Below, piece after piece: positions 1-9,324 of a DNA stretch of 64,000 nucleotides. The position numbers and the translations under genes were made by a program. The stretch lies in contig JAHBTL010000001.1 in the NCBI GenBank assembly GCA_019638615.1, positions 412,003 through 476,002 of the forward strand, read 5' to 3'. The DNA comes from Chitinophagaceae bacterium. GTDB lineage: Bacteria > Bacteroidota > Bacteroidia > Chitinophagales > Chitinophagaceae. Under the pieces are notes generated by a model. That model saw only the letters and a program-made list of their open reading frames with translations, did no database searches and was not told where the DNA came from. Position 1 is the stretch's first letter; each line of letters opens with the position of its first letter.

Positions 1-2501
1 CCATAATAAGATCCCCAGGGATGCCCGGCAATACCATCGCCCTTTAAAGCGCTACCTCCCCAGCTATACTGCACCGAAACGGGCAGGCTGTTTACAACAT
101 TCTTGTTATATGCTATATTCCCCCGTACCTGGTAATTAAAATTCCTGCCGGCATTTCCCTGGTATACAAGTGTAAGCTCCACGCCCCTGTTAGTCATATT
201 CGCAGCATTGATATAAGTATAGGCCCCTTCACCAAAAGTTCCCAGGTAAGGAGGCTGGATCAACATGCCATCGGTATATTTTTTATAGAAATCGATAGAA
301 CCCGAAATTTTCTGGCTCAGGAACCCAAAGTCTAGACCGATGTTGGTTTGTGTAGTGGTTTCCCATCGTAGATTACTATTACCTGTACGCACCCTGTTAT
401 AGCCTGAAGGAAGGCTGGAAGTTATATTTCCGTCAATGGCATAGGATGTATAATTATAGTTGGTGGCAAAATATGTTTGAGCTGCCAGTGAACTGATATT
501 TGCAAGGCTTCCGTTCCTGCCCCAGCTTGCACGTATCTTCAGGTCGGAGATAAACTGGTTATCGGCCATAAAAGCTTCATTATTGATACGCCAACCGGCT
601 GCAAAAGCAGGGAATAATGCAAACCGGTTGTTTGCACCAAATTTAGAAGACCCGTCGTACCTTAACGAACCCGATAAAAGGTATCTGGAATCAAAGGAAT
701 AATTGAACTTTCCAAAATACGAAAGAAGGTTATACTGATCGCCACCAGCCGACATAGACATATTACCGGTAGCAGTGCTCAGGTAAGCATAATCGTAATT
801 CTGGAACGCAAGTGTTTGACGGGTAGCGCTCATATTTTCGCTGGTAAACTTATTTGCCTGCATACCGGCCAGCACATCCAGGTTGTGTTTCCCTGTATTT
901 AATTTATAGTTAAGCGTATTGGTAAGGTCCAATATGGCTTCCCGCCAATACCATTGATTGACATTGCTGATAGGATCAAATTTTCCTCCTCCTTCTACAA
1001 AACTAAAACGAATATTCCTGTGATACCCATCAGTATATACAAGTCCCAATTGAGACCGGAGTGTAAGATTTTTTACCAGTATCAGGTTCGCGTGTACATC
1101 TCCGAATATCTTATTGTACTTGTTGCCGTTCTTCCTGTTAAGCGTAAGCGTTCTTACCGGGTTCCAGTAATCGTCCATGCCCAAGGCCACCGCAGAACCG
1201 CCCCAGCCACCATCTGTAGTATAAACCGGAACAATAGCAGGCATTACCATGGCATCATGCATTACATTTTGATTATTGTCTATGATATGGGCTACTTCTA
1301 TATTCTCTCCTATAGACAATCGGTCACGGATCACTTTATACTCGGTATTCAACCTCACCGAAAATCTTTTAAACCCGGTGTGGATCATGATTCCCTGGTT
1401 TTGCATAAAGTTCAGCGACAACAGGGATGTTGATTTTTCATTGCCACCGGATACCGTTAGCTGGTGATTGTGCTGCACGCCCAGTTGAGAAATAGCATCC
1501 AGCCAGTTGGTATTAGCGGCTAACATGGTTTTATCTGCATTGAGATACTGCACCGGCGTTACCTTATCCAAAACCGGAATGCCTGAAGCGTCTGTATGCC
1601 ATTCATAATCGTATATCTGTGTAACCGCATTCGGATCTTGTCCGCCGTTCACGGCTGCCTGCCATAAAGCCTGTCCATATTGTTGCGTATTGAGCATTGG
1701 CACTTTATTCCAAAAAGCAGAATATCCAATGGAACCGTTGTAAGAGATTTTTGCTTTGCCCGCCTGTCCTTTTTTTGTTTGAATAAGTATAACACCCGCT
1801 CCCCCCTGTGTGCCATAGATACTGGCAGAGTAGGCGTCTTTCAAAACCTGCATCGACGCAATATTCTCCGGATTGATATCTCTTAGGTTCATGTAGCTGG
1901 GTACACCGTCGATTACAATCAACGGAGCACCGCCGTTTAAAGAAGTTAGCCCTCTTACCTGTATGCCCACATTACCTGCAGGATTACCATCTGTAGTGAC
2001 ACGCATACCGGGTACAACCCCTTGCAGGGACTGCATTACGTTGGTACCGCCATGGCTCTTTGTTAGCTCCCTGGGTGTAATTACTGCCACGGCCCCGGTT
2101 AAATCTGCTTTTTTCTGTGTCATATAACCGGTTACCACTACTTCATCCAGATCAGAAGTAGCCTTCGGTTTTAGCACCACCTCAATATTAGTAGCATTTC
2201 CAACGGTCAGCTTTTGTTCAATCATTCCTACATATGATATCTCAAGCGTTTGACCTTTAAATGCGCTGATAGAAAAGATACCATCCACATCGGTGGTAGC
2301 TACTGTGGTGGTACCCGAAACCCTCACCGTTACTCCTCCGAGAGGATTCGAGTTGTCATCTGTTATTTTTCCTGAAATAATGCTTTGCTGCGAAAAGACC
2401 GTTGAGGAAAAAAGAAGCAGCAGGGCAGCTAATAGTTGCATTCTGAAGCCGGATAGGACTCTCAGACGCCTAGCAATCGTTTGGCGCAAATTTAAACACA
2501 T
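1..2501 (-). CDS. SusC/RagA-type TonB-linked outer membrane receptor, partial (3' end outside window)
   Basis: An open frame runs from the ATG at 2501 to the window edge without a stop, about 833 codons. It encodes the N-terminal part of a SusC-like importer, the outer membrane barrel that takes up glycans or other large nutrients together with a SusD lipoprotein. A hydrophobic segment (LLAALLLLF) followed by FSQ is a signal peptide. A carboxypeptidase-regulatory-like domain follows (SGKITDDNSNPLGGVTV, about residues 40-115). Next comes the plug with VVVTGYMTQKKADLTGAV, IQVRGLTSLNGG and SASIYGTQGGAGVILIQTKK, then beta strands. A second in-frame ATG at 2441 gives a more compact signal peptide and may be the true start. 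The expected SusD gene would lie beyond position 1 and cannot be seen, so the substrate is unknown. Confidence 0.93.
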   Translation of the reverse strand, partial: MCLNLRQTIARRLRVLSGFRMQLLAALLLLFSSTVFSQQSIISGKITDDNSNPLGGVTVRVSGTTTVATTDVDGIFSISAFKGQTLEISYVGMIEQKLTVGNATNIEVVLKPKATSDLDEVVVTGYMTQKKADLTGAVAVITPRELTKSHGGTNVMQSLQGVVPGMRVTTDGNPAGNVGIQVRGLTSLNGGAPLIVIDGVPSYMNLRDINPENIASMQVLKDAYSASIYGTQGGAGVILIQTKKGQAGKAKISYNGSIGYSAFWNKVPMLNTQQYGQALWQAAVNGGQDPNAVTQIYDYEWHTDASGIPVLDKVTPVQYLNADKTMLAANTNWLDAISQLGVQHNHQLTVSGGNEKSTSLLSLNFMQNQGIMIHTGFKRFSVRLNTEYKVIRDRLSIGENIEVAHIIDNNQNVMHDAMVMPAIVPVYTTDGGWGGSAVALGMDDYWNPVRTLTLNRKNGNKYNKIFGDVHANLILVKNLTLRSQLGLVYTDGYHRNIRFSFVEGGGKFDPISNVNQWYWREAILDLTNTLNYKLNTGKHNLDVLAGMQANKFTSENMSATRQTLAFQNYDYAYLSTATGNMSMSAGGDQYNLLSYFGKFNYSFDSRYLLSGSLRYDGSSKFGANNRFALFPAFAAGWRINNEAFMADNQFISDLKIRASWGRNGSLANISSLAAQTYFATNYNYTSYAIDGNITSSLPSGYNRVRTGNSNLRWETTTQTNIGLDFGFLSQKISGSIDFYKKYTDGMLIQPPYLGTFGEGAYTYINAANMTNRGVELTLVYQGNAGRNFNYQVRGNIAYNKNVVNSLPVSVQYSWGGSALKGDGIAGHPWGSYY

Positions 2502-2990
2502 GGCTTTTGTTTTTAGTGATCCATGAATAAATTACAATCTACTCTCTGGGACTAAAAGGTTGAGAATACAGGCAGCATTCAACCGGGTAGGTTCGTACAT
2601 CGATCAATGTGATAATTACTATTCCAGGATTTCTGATAGCGGGATATGCGGGCTTAAACAAAACAATATTTACAACAGGAAAGCATGGCAGGCAGTTTAT
2701 TTTGATTAATAAAAATTTAACAATTCTAAGGTAGAAGAAATAACAGATCGGGAAATTGCATATTATGTCCAATACTGACTGTATTATATCCTGTTTTAAA
2801 TGTTTACACATCAACAGGTGGCATTATTTTGCTATTGAATGGCAGTATTGCCTGTTTTGCGAAGAATTTTTTGAAAAAGAATATTTGTAAGATATGCAGC
2901 AGGACAATTGCACTGGATGCTGTGCCTTATTACAAATTTGTAAAATGAACTTATTATTGAACCATTCTATTTATATTGATACCACGTAAT
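2502..2990. other. Intergenic region upstream of the SusC-like gene
   Basis: This AT-rich gap of about 490 bp separates the SusC-like gene from the next leftward gene. It should hold the SusC promoter, but no clear TAnnTTTG hexamer was found. The only notable sequence is a 16-base motif (ACATCAACAGGTGGCA) at 2808-2823, which recurs near 23.2 kb. An open frame at 2539-2814 on the minus strand has no recognisable protein character and is not called. Confidence 0.6.
2808..2823 (+). repeat. 16-bp motif shared with the 23.2 kb region
   Basis: ACATCAACAGGTGGCA is identical to 23198-23213, and its first ten bases recur at 23320-23329. The other copies flank a double-hairpin element, so this one may be a remnant or solo end of the same repeat family. 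This is inference from exact sequence matches only. Confidence 0.5.
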
Positions 2991-3875
2991 TTATCCCCAA
3001 TACTCTTTCATTTTCTTTCTTAAAAAAGCTACGCTGCGTTCCAGTTGATCCATGCCGTCGACCCCATCTTCAATACTGATCCAGCTATCGAATCCCACTC
3101 TTTTTAATTCTGCAAAAATGGCATCGTAATTATTCAATCCCTTTCCTATCTCACCATGGCTCAGTCTTTTGGCATAGCCCAATGCCCCGCCTTCCTCTTT
3201 TCTCAAATCTTCAATAGTACCTTCTTTCAGGTAGCGGTCGCTGGCATGCATGGTTACCACGCGGTCTGATATTTTATATAACAACTCAAGTGGATCTTCG
3301 CCGGCCAGGTAAGTATTGCTGGGGTCGTAATTCACGCCAAAGTTTGGGTGATGAATGCTATTGACCAGCTTACTGAATACATCCATTTTTTGTGCAAATT
3401 CGGGGTATTCCCAAAAATCGTCTTTATAATGATTTTCCAGTATCAATGTAATCCCTCTTTCCTGCGCATAAGGTAAGCATACATAAATACTGTCAGCCGC
3501 AAGCTTCACACCCTCCTCTACCGAAAGTTCAGGACGTCGTTGCCCCGATAATACACGACAATAAGAACCACCCAACACATAAGTCATATCAATCCATTCC
3601 TTTTGTTTGGCAATTTCCTTTTCGCGGAATTTTGCATCCGGATGAGTAAAATCGGGCGAGCAGCACATCATGGGGATTGTTTTACCATGATCTTCTACCT
3701 GTTTACGAAATCCGGCCCATTTGCTTTTATCTGCCATTTCCAGGAAACCGGCATACCATTCCAGCCCGTCAATATCCAGTTTTACAGCAAGATCAATCCA
3801 TTCTGATACGGTCATTGTTCCCTCTTTGCAAAGAGCGGTCATAAAGGCTTTGGGAAATGCGGCTAAACGGGGCAT
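2991..3875 (-). CDS. Sugar phosphate isomerase/epimerase (TIM barrel, AP endonuclease 2 family)
   Basis: This 294-residue protein has the xylose-isomerase-like TIM barrel fold, whose members isomerise or epimerise sugars or cyclitols with a divalent metal. The usual strand-end metal and substrate residues are visible: LILENHYKD (Glu), GVNYDPSNT (Asp), VVTMHASDR (His) and SIEDGVDG (Glu). No signal peptide is present, so it is cytoplasmic. It is transcribed away from the Gfo/Idh/MocA oxidoreductase gene at 4055, with about 180 bp between the starts; such pairs are common in Bacteroidota carbohydrate or inositol catabolism. A heptad repeat lies in its 5' leader. The substrate cannot be read from sequence. 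Confidence 0.88.
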   Translation of the reverse strand: MPRLAAFPKAFMTALCKEGTMTVSEWIDLAVKLDIDGLEWYAGFLEMADKSKWAGFRKQVEDHGKTIPMMCCSPDFTHPDAKFREKEIAKQKEWIDMTYVLGGSYCRVLSGQRRPELSVEEGVKLAADSIYVCLPYAQERGITLILENHYKDDFWEYPEFAQKMDVFSKLVNSIHHPNFGVNYDPSNTYLAGEDPLELLYKISDRVVTMHASDRYLKEGTIEDLRKEEGGALGYAKRLSHGEIGKGLNNYDAIFAELKRVGFDSWISIEDGVDGMDQLERSVAFLRKKMKEYWG

Positions 3876-3881
3876 AATATA

Positions 3882-3915
3882 ATTTGAGATTTGAAATTTG
3901 AAATTCGAGATTTTA
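3882..3915 (+). repeat. Heptad array, ATTTGAA/ATTTGAG class
   Basis: Consecutive 7-base units of the form ATTTGAG, ATTTGAA, ATTTGAA, ATTCGAG and ATTTTAT lie in the leader of the leftward isomerase gene. The same unit class recurs at 10513-10551 and within 42311-42429 and 60985-61142. Confidence 0.75.
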
Positions 3916-4054
3916 TAAAACCAACTTTTGTTAAAAATATAATTTTCTTGCTTACGGAAGCAAAAAAAACAACCACTTTAAAAACAAAAATGCTTTTAGT
4001 AATTTCATGCTGTTGTATATGCTTCCCCTATCTGTAACTAAAATAACCAACAAG

Positions 4055-5224
4055 ATGAACAATCATATTTCGCGCAAGAAATTTTTACAGTATACAGCCT
4101 CAGCCGGGGCTGCCGCCCTGTTATCATCACTGGAAAGTTTTGCCATTGAAACCAAACAGCAAAAACTACGCGTGGCCGTTATTGGTTGCGGAAGTGTGAG
4201 CAACAGGTATATTCCGCATCTGCAAAGTTCGTCGCTCATAGAAATTGTCAGTCTTTGCGATATAAAGCCCGAGCGCGCCGAAGCACAAAACAAACAATAC
4301 AATGTAGGCGCCAAAACCTACCCGGATATTGACGCCATGCTGAAAGGAGTTCCTTTTGATATGATGATCACCTTAACAGACATGCAGCAGCATGGGCAAC
4401 TAAACAGGAAAGCGCTGCTGGCAGGCAGGCACGTTTGGAGCGAAAAGCCAATGGCAAATACTTATACAGAAGGTAAGGCCCTGCTGGATCTGGCAAAGCA
4501 GAAAAAGCTGCGTATATGGGGCGCCCCGGCGGTGGTAAACAGCCCTCAGTTTGCTTTCATGAACCAGTGCATACAGGAAGGTAAATTGGGTAAACTGGCC
4601 AGTGCGCACGGGCAATACGGCCATACGGGTCCCACCTGGTCGGCCTTTTTTTATGAAAAGGGCGGTGGCAGCATGCCGGATCTTGGTGTATATAATATGG
4701 CTACGCTCACTGCATTATTAGGCCCGGCAAAAAGCGTGATGGCCATGCTTTCCATTGTTAAGCCCGAAAGAAAGGTAGATGATAAAGGCATTGTTAAAGT
4801 AGAAGCGGAAGACAATGCGCATGTATTGATGGATCACGGCAATGGAGTGATCTCTCATGTAATGTGCGGGTTTAATTTCTTTGATCCTCACGGGCATGAA
4901 GCCGGCAATCAAACACTGCACAGCATACAGATCTTTGGTGACAAAGGCAATATCCGCCTGATAGGCTACGACTGGGAAACCAACGGTGTAATACTCGACG
5001 ACTCCTGGGATGAAGCGCCTAAATTATTAAGCACCGACAAAGGCGGGTATGTATGGCAGGAAGGCGCCACCAAAGTAGGAGAAGCATTGATAAATAAAAC
5101 GGAACCTACCATTAATGTGGAACATGCATTGCATGTGCTGGAGGTGATAGAAGCCGCGAGAAAATCATCAGCCACAGGAATGAAGATTCCTCTGAAGAGC
5201 ACTTTCAAATACCCGGTATTGTAG
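4055..5224 (+). CDS. Gfo/Idh/MocA family oxidoreductase, probably exported
   Basis: The start is set at the ATG at 4055, giving 389 residues; an ATG 48 bases upstream is less likely because it would bury the export signal. The N-terminus reads SRKKFLQYTASAGAAALL, a Tat-like signal with Arg-Lys instead of twin Arg. A Rossmann fold follows (VAVIGCGSVSNRY), then the family motif EKPMANTYTEG, whose Lys is the usual catalytic/nucleotide-site residue. The C-terminal alpha/beta dimerisation domain includes GGGSMPDLGVYNMATL. The family oxidises or reduces sugars and cyclitols with NAD(P), often with tightly bound cofactor when exported. Its divergent neighbour is a sugar isomerase. The substrate is unknown. 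Confidence 0.88.
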   Translation: MNNHISRKKFLQYTASAGAAALLSSLESFAIETKQQKLRVAVIGCGSVSNRYIPHLQSSSLIEIVSLCDIKPERAEAQNKQYNVGAKTYPDIDAMLKGVPFDMMITLTDMQQHGQLNRKALLAGRHVWSEKPMANTYTEGKALLDLAKQKKLRIWGAPAVVNSPQFAFMNQCIQEGKLGKLASAHGQYGHTGPTWSAFFYEKGGGSMPDLGVYNMATLTALLGPAKSVMAMLSIVKPERKVDDKGIVKVEAEDNAHVLMDHGNGVISHVMCGFNFFDPHGHEAGNQTLHSIQIFGDKGNIRLIGYDWETNGVILDDSWDEAPKLLSTDKGGYVWQEGATKVGEALINKTEPTINVEHALHVLEVIEAARKSSATGMKIPLKSTFKYPVL

Positions 5225-5340
5225 TTCTTAACATAACATGTAAACCCTGATATACCGTTGAAGTGCTTGCACGTTCCCAACCGGCAAGAGATGCCTCAGC
5301 TCTGCTACGCTTCGTTCAGCATGACGAGCTCTATTGTACC

Positions 5341-5400
5341 GTCATTTCGAACAAAATAAAACGAGGAGGTACGACGAAGTTTTATGAAGTGAGAAATCTC
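5341..5400 (+). repeat. Dispersed element GTCATTTCGA ... GAGAAATCTC
   Basis: The element begins GTCATTTCGA at 5341-5350 and ends GAGAAATCTC at 5391-5400. A reverse-oriented copy lies at 38384-38448. The surrounding gap 5225-5493 also holds two diverged copies of a phrase ending in CCAACCGGCA (5252-5285 and 5409-5445). The intergenic space is therefore built from dispersed repeats between two genes whose 3' ends face each other. Confidence 0.55.
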
Positions 5401-5493
5401 CTGGGACAATGATACACTGTTGAAATGCTTTGCACGCTGCCAACCGGCATTCCGAACGTTCGGAACCGCTTCACCCATTTGGCATGACTGATA

Positions 5494-6540
5494 CTAAAGC
5501 CCTCCTTCTGTTTCAACAATAAAATTGCAGAAGTAGAAATTGTCGGGATCGATATTTTTTTGGCGTGCCAGCTTTTCTGCCGCGATCTGCAAAGGGATAA
5601 TATTGACAACCGGGCTAAAAAAAGACGGCAGCGCAGGTATATTGATTCCTTCTGCGCCTGCAATATCCGGTAAATCATCTCCGATCATCAATACCTTTAC
5701 TCCTTTTGCAACCAGGTCTTTTATCAAAGCGATATCATGAGCTTTCACTGCTCCTTCATCTAACCAAACTGCAATGCTCAAAGGATTTTTGATGATCTCC
5801 TGCGGACCATGACGGAAGCTGCCGGTGGTAAGTGCGGATGCAGGTTGCTTTGCAGCTTCCTGCCATAACAACATACTCTCATGGGCAGAAGCAAGGTTGA
5901 TATGCCGTGCCAAAAAATATACATGCGGATTCATTTGCTGAAGCCATGCGGTTGATTCAATTTGTTGTTGCCAGGAAAGAATATCCTGTTGCAGCGTTTC
6001 AAAACAGTTTTTTAATGCTGCCTGTGTTGAAAGGGTAATCTCATTTTTTGCTATTATTTCTGCCAGCAGTTGTCCTACCAGTATAATAGCAGTATAGGTG
6101 CTTACCGATATGCTATGATCGAATGCTACATTGGTAAGCAAACAAATATCGGCCTGCTCTCCAAGAGGACTATCAACAGCATTGGTAATGGCTACTACCG
6201 AGGCTTTGGCAGCTTTGCATTTTGTGAGCGCATTGACAATTTCGATACTCTTACCGCTACGCGATAAAAAAATTACGGTAGACGATGCCGGAATTTTCGT
6301 GTGATGCAAAAAGTCTGCTGCATCGCACAGCATTGACTGTATACCTGCCTGGTTAAAAGCCGCCTGTATAGCCAGCCCGGCACTCCAGCTTGCGCCGATG
6401 GCGCTGATAAAAACATTTCCTGCATTTTTTATCAACCCGGTGGCCAGGTGCAGTTGCTCTTTCCCTGCTGTGCTGCTGTATTGCAACGATTGCCATAACT
6501 GATCGGGCTGATTCAGAATATCGGTAAAGTATTTTGTCAT
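5494..6540 (-). CDS. SIS-domain sugar isomerase/deaminase-like protein
   Basis: This 348-residue protein contains two sugar-isomerase (SIS) domains, like the C-terminal isomerase half of GlmS, AgaS or FrlB. Domain 1 shows VFISAIGASWSAGLAIQAA and TVIFLSRSGKSIEIVNAL, a typical phosphosugar-binding Ser/Thr loop. Domain 2 carries GSFRHGPQEIIKNPLS, the family HGP motif near the active site. The start is the ATG at 6540; the codon before it is TTG. It lies downstream of a Rieske oxygenase and reductase, in the same orientation, about 95 bp after the reductase gene. Such proteins isomerise or deaminate amino-sugar phosphates, but the amino-group donor here is unknown. Confidence 0.82.
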   Translation of the reverse strand: MTKYFTDILNQPDQLWQSLQYSSTAGKEQLHLATGLIKNAGNVFISAIGASWSAGLAIQAAFNQAGIQSMLCDAADFLHHTKIPASSTVIFLSRSGKSIEIVNALTKCKAAKASVVAITNAVDSPLGEQADICLLTNVAFDHSISVSTYTAIILVGQLLAEIIAKNEITLSTQAALKNCFETLQQDILSWQQQIESTAWLQQMNPHVYFLARHINLASAHESMLLWQEAAKQPASALTTGSFRHGPQEIIKNPLSIAVWLDEGAVKAHDIALIKDLVAKGVKVLMIGDDLPDIAGAEGINIPALPSFFSPVVNIIPLQIAAEKLARQKNIDPDNFYFCNFIVETEGGL

Positions 6541-6635
6541 CAATGAATGTTTTTGTTTGTTACGGTTTGTCCTTTATGTTACCTGATCCTTTCAGGTCTG
6601 ATACGGCACAGTAAAATTCCGGCTGCATGCATGTC

Positions 6636-8078
6636 CTAATGCTGTGCGTTCATTTCCGCTAATATTTCTTCCAGCAGCGCTGTGCAACTTTCGCAACCGG
6701 TGCCGGCATTGGTTCCTTTTTTTACTTCATCCAGCCTGGTACATCCATTCTCTTTTATATCGGCTACAATAGCGCCTTTGGTTACTCCTTCACACAAACA
6801 TATAATGGCGTTGTCGGGCAAATCAATTACACGCTGCTGCAGGCCACCGAGCCCGGGATCGATCAGTTCCGAAAGATCTGTGGCGATCTTTATTTTATTT
6901 CTCAGCAAATTGAAAAGCGCGGAATACCCGCCTGTATCTCCTATCATCATTCCCCCTAACACATACCGGCCATCGGGCGATATGTTCACCCTTTTGTAAA
7001 CACCTGCATTTTTATCTATATACAGTAAAGGGGTATGAGGCGCCGTTCCCAATGCATCTCCAAAAGAAATTACCCTGACATCCATAATCTTAAGGGTGAT
7101 CAAAAAAGCATTTCCCAAAAAGACCTTGTAGATTTTTGCCAGCCTGGCGGCTACTACTTCTGCCATTTCAAAACAGGGCGCAGCAAGCCCCCATATTTTC
7201 CCGGCCGCAAAAGCACACTCACCTATAGCATATATATCACCATCGCTGGTAAGGTTGTAGTTGTTTACTGTAATGCCGCCATGCTCTCCCAGTGTTAACC
7301 CACATTCTCTGGCCAGTTCGTCACGTGGACGTATACCTGCTGAAATCACTACCACATCCGCCGCCAAAACTGTTCCATCGGCACATACAATCGCTTCCGT
7401 TTTTGCATCACCTGTTATCCTGTGCACCTGTTTGTTGCAGCATACATGCAAACCTGCATGAACAAGATGTTGTTGTAGCAGAGCAGCGCCTTCTTCATCC
7501 AACTGTTTTGCCATCAGGTGAGGAGCAACCTCTATTACTGTAGTATGCAATCCCATATTCGCCAGGGCACGGGCGGCTTCCAATCCCAGGATGCCACCAC
7601 CCACCACCACTGCTTTGTGCTGAGGCTGGATATATTCTTTTATCGCTACAAGATCAGGTAACGTACGGTATACAAATACTCCCGGTATATTTTTATTTTC
7701 AATAGGGGGAACAAATGGATTTGAACCGGTTGCCAAAACCAGCCTGTCATATTTTTCGATCGTGCCTTTTGCAGTTCTTATCCATTTTTCTGGCCGGTTT
7801 ATTTCAATTACCTGCTCACCGGTTTTCAATACTATTTTATGCTGCGTGTACCATGCAGCAGGGGCAAGCATCAGCTTTTCCGCTATTGGTTCAGTAAAAA
7901 AGCTGGTCAGGTTGATCCTGTCATATGCAGGGTAAGTTTCTTCCCCATATACTACCAGATCGTAGCTTTTTGACAACCGGTATTTTACAAATTTTTCGCA
8001 AAATTTAAATCCCACGGGGCCATTTCCTACCAAAACTATTTTTAACTTTTTTTCGGGAGCACTGGTTGTTTTTTTCAT
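6636..8078 (-). CDS. NirB-like FAD/NAD(P) oxidoreductase with C-terminal BFD-like [2Fe-2S] domain
   Basis: The 480-residue protein starts with an FAD-binding Rossmann motif (VLVGNGPVGFKF, about residues 15-27) and has a second dinucleotide motif VVVGGGILGLEAARAL. The C-terminus holds a bacterioferritin-associated-ferredoxin-like domain with four cysteines, C427, C429, C462 and C465. This resembles the N-terminal half of the assimilatory nitrite reductase large subunit, but the sirohaem and [4Fe-4S] reductase half is missing, so it is not a nitrite reductase. The start codon lies one base after the stop of the Rieske oxygenase gene, implying translational coupling. It probably passes electrons from NAD(P)H to that oxygenase. 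This pairing is inferred from the gene order. Confidence 0.85.
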   Translation of the reverse strand: MKKTTSAPEKKLKIVLVGNGPVGFKFCEKFVKYRLSKSYDLVVYGEETYPAYDRINLTSFFTEPIAEKLMLAPAAWYTQHKIVLKTGEQVIEINRPEKWIRTAKGTIEKYDRLVLATGSNPFVPPIENKNIPGVFVYRTLPDLVAIKEYIQPQHKAVVVGGGILGLEAARALANMGLHTTVIEVAPHLMAKQLDEEGAALLQQHLVHAGLHVCCNKQVHRITGDAKTEAIVCADGTVLAADVVVISAGIRPRDELARECGLTLGEHGGITVNNYNLTSDGDIYAIGECAFAAGKIWGLAAPCFEMAEVVAARLAKIYKVFLGNAFLITLKIMDVRVISFGDALGTAPHTPLLYIDKNAGVYKRVNISPDGRYVLGGMMIGDTGGYSALFNLLRNKIKIATDLSELIDPGLGGLQQRVIDLPDNAIICLCEGVTKGAIVADIKENGCTRLDEVKKGTNAGTGCESCTALLEEILAEMNAQH

Positions 8079-8079
8079 A

Positions 8080-9270
8080 TCAGCCTTTTTTCACTCCCTG
8101 CCGCAATTTATCCAGGTACCACCAGTGGAAATTCACCACATCAGCTTCCGATGGCGCCAATGGACCGGGTTCATATCTCGAAGACAATATACCTTTCTGG
8201 TTGTTTTCACACAAATGCCAGTCCTGCTCACCGGTTATTTTCCAGAACTCTGTTAATCTTTCAACATCGTAGTCAACCCCTTCTTCCGCAGCACCATTTA
8301 CCAGCCAGGTTAAATCTACTGCAGAATGCAAAGCATCTATAGGGGTAATGCGCATTGCCCAGATGTAATCGCTCACTCCGTCCATCCAGAAGTTAGGATA
8401 GTTGATCAATCCCACCACACCACTGTCATAGTGCAGATGCCCCCCCATTAAAGGAGCTGCCGGCTTACCATCTAACGTGTAGCTTTCCATGCCGGGGCGC
8501 AACGGGTACCTTGTGGCATAATGAGTGCTGCCATTTTCATTCTCGATCGTTTCAACTGCCAGCCCATTGCGTTTCCATATTTCCATGCTATCCTGCACAA
8601 CTGCTTCCCTGTCTTCCACCAGGTTAGCACCCACTACTACACTGCAGTATTCAATATGCACAGGCCCGCAATGGTAACATTCCCTGAAATTTTCACCGAT
8701 CAGCTTCCAGTTCGCATCCAGTTCATAACGCTCCCTGTACGCAACCCTGGCGTTATGCAATTGGTAAGGACGCAGGTAAGGCGACAGCTCCCGGGTTTCT
8801 TTGGTAAAGTCGGGCGCTGTATCTGCCAGGCAGATAAATATGGCACCCTCAATAAGCGACACATGTACCGGGTGCAGTCCAAAACGACTTTTATCAAAAT
8901 CATCGGGCATTAAACGTGCATTCCTGAGCCTGCCGTTTTTTTCATACACCCAGTTATGATAGGGGCATTTGAGTTTATCTTCATGCCCTCGTTCTTCGAG
9001 GCATATGGCTGAGCCGCGGTGCCTGCATGAATTGTGATGCGCATATACGCAGCCGTCATCTCCCCGGATGATGATGATGGACTGATCCAGTATAGTGAAC
9101 AAAAAATAATCACCCGCCCCGGGTATTTCACAATCGAACCCCGCAAACAACCAGCTTTTTTTCCATACATGTTCTATTTCAGCATCAAACACTTCCTGGC
9201 TGGTATAAAAATCACGCCCGAGGCTCCAGTTCTTTTTATAGGCCTGCAATAACAACTGAACTTTGTTCAT
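8080..9270 (-). CDS. Rieske non-haem iron oxygenase, alpha subunit
   Basis: The Rieske [2Fe-2S] motif is complete: C82-R-H84 and C102-P-Y-H105. The catalytic domain has NFRECYHCGPVH, giving the iron ligands H200 and H205; D350 in EQDWHLCE is the likely third ligand. The residue that bridges Rieske and iron centres, usually Asp in aromatic ring hydroxylases, is Glu here (E197). Glu occurs at that position in the carnitine/betaine-type oxygenases. The C-terminal NQKGILSSRYEPGPL also fits that group. An N-demethylating or C-N-cleaving monooxygenase of quaternary amines is therefore more likely than an aromatic dioxygenase. No beta subunit gene is present. The electron donor is probably the coupled downstream flavoprotein. 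Confidence 0.9.
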   Translation of the reverse strand: MNKVQLLLQAYKKNWSLGRDFYTSQEVFDAEIEHVWKKSWLFAGFDCEIPGAGDYFLFTILDQSIIIIRGDDGCVYAHHNSCRHRGSAICLEERGHEDKLKCPYHNWVYEKNGRLRNARLMPDDFDKSRFGLHPVHVSLIEGAIFICLADTAPDFTKETRELSPYLRPYQLHNARVAYRERYELDANWKLIGENFRECYHCGPVHIEYCSVVVGANLVEDREAVVQDSMEIWKRNGLAVETIENENGSTHYATRYPLRPGMESYTLDGKPAAPLMGGHLHYDSGVVGLINYPNFWMDGVSDYIWAMRITPIDALHSAVDLTWLVNGAAEEGVDYDVERLTEFWKITGEQDWHLCENNQKGILSSRYEPGPLAPSEADVVNFHWWYLDKLRQGVKKG

Positions 9271-9324
9271 ATAACAACAGTTTTATCGGTTCATAATTTT
9301 AATGCCCCCGGCCATTTATTTTCA

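Noticed and set aside
2539-2814. Minus-strand open frame of 91 codons in the SusC upstream gap
   Set aside because: It has no signal peptide, fold pattern or family resemblance and lies in AT-rich promoter DNA.
6636-8078. Nitrite reductase large subunit NirB
   Set aside because: Only the FAD/NAD and BFD domains are present; the sirohaem half and NirD are missing, and the partner is a Rieske oxygenase.
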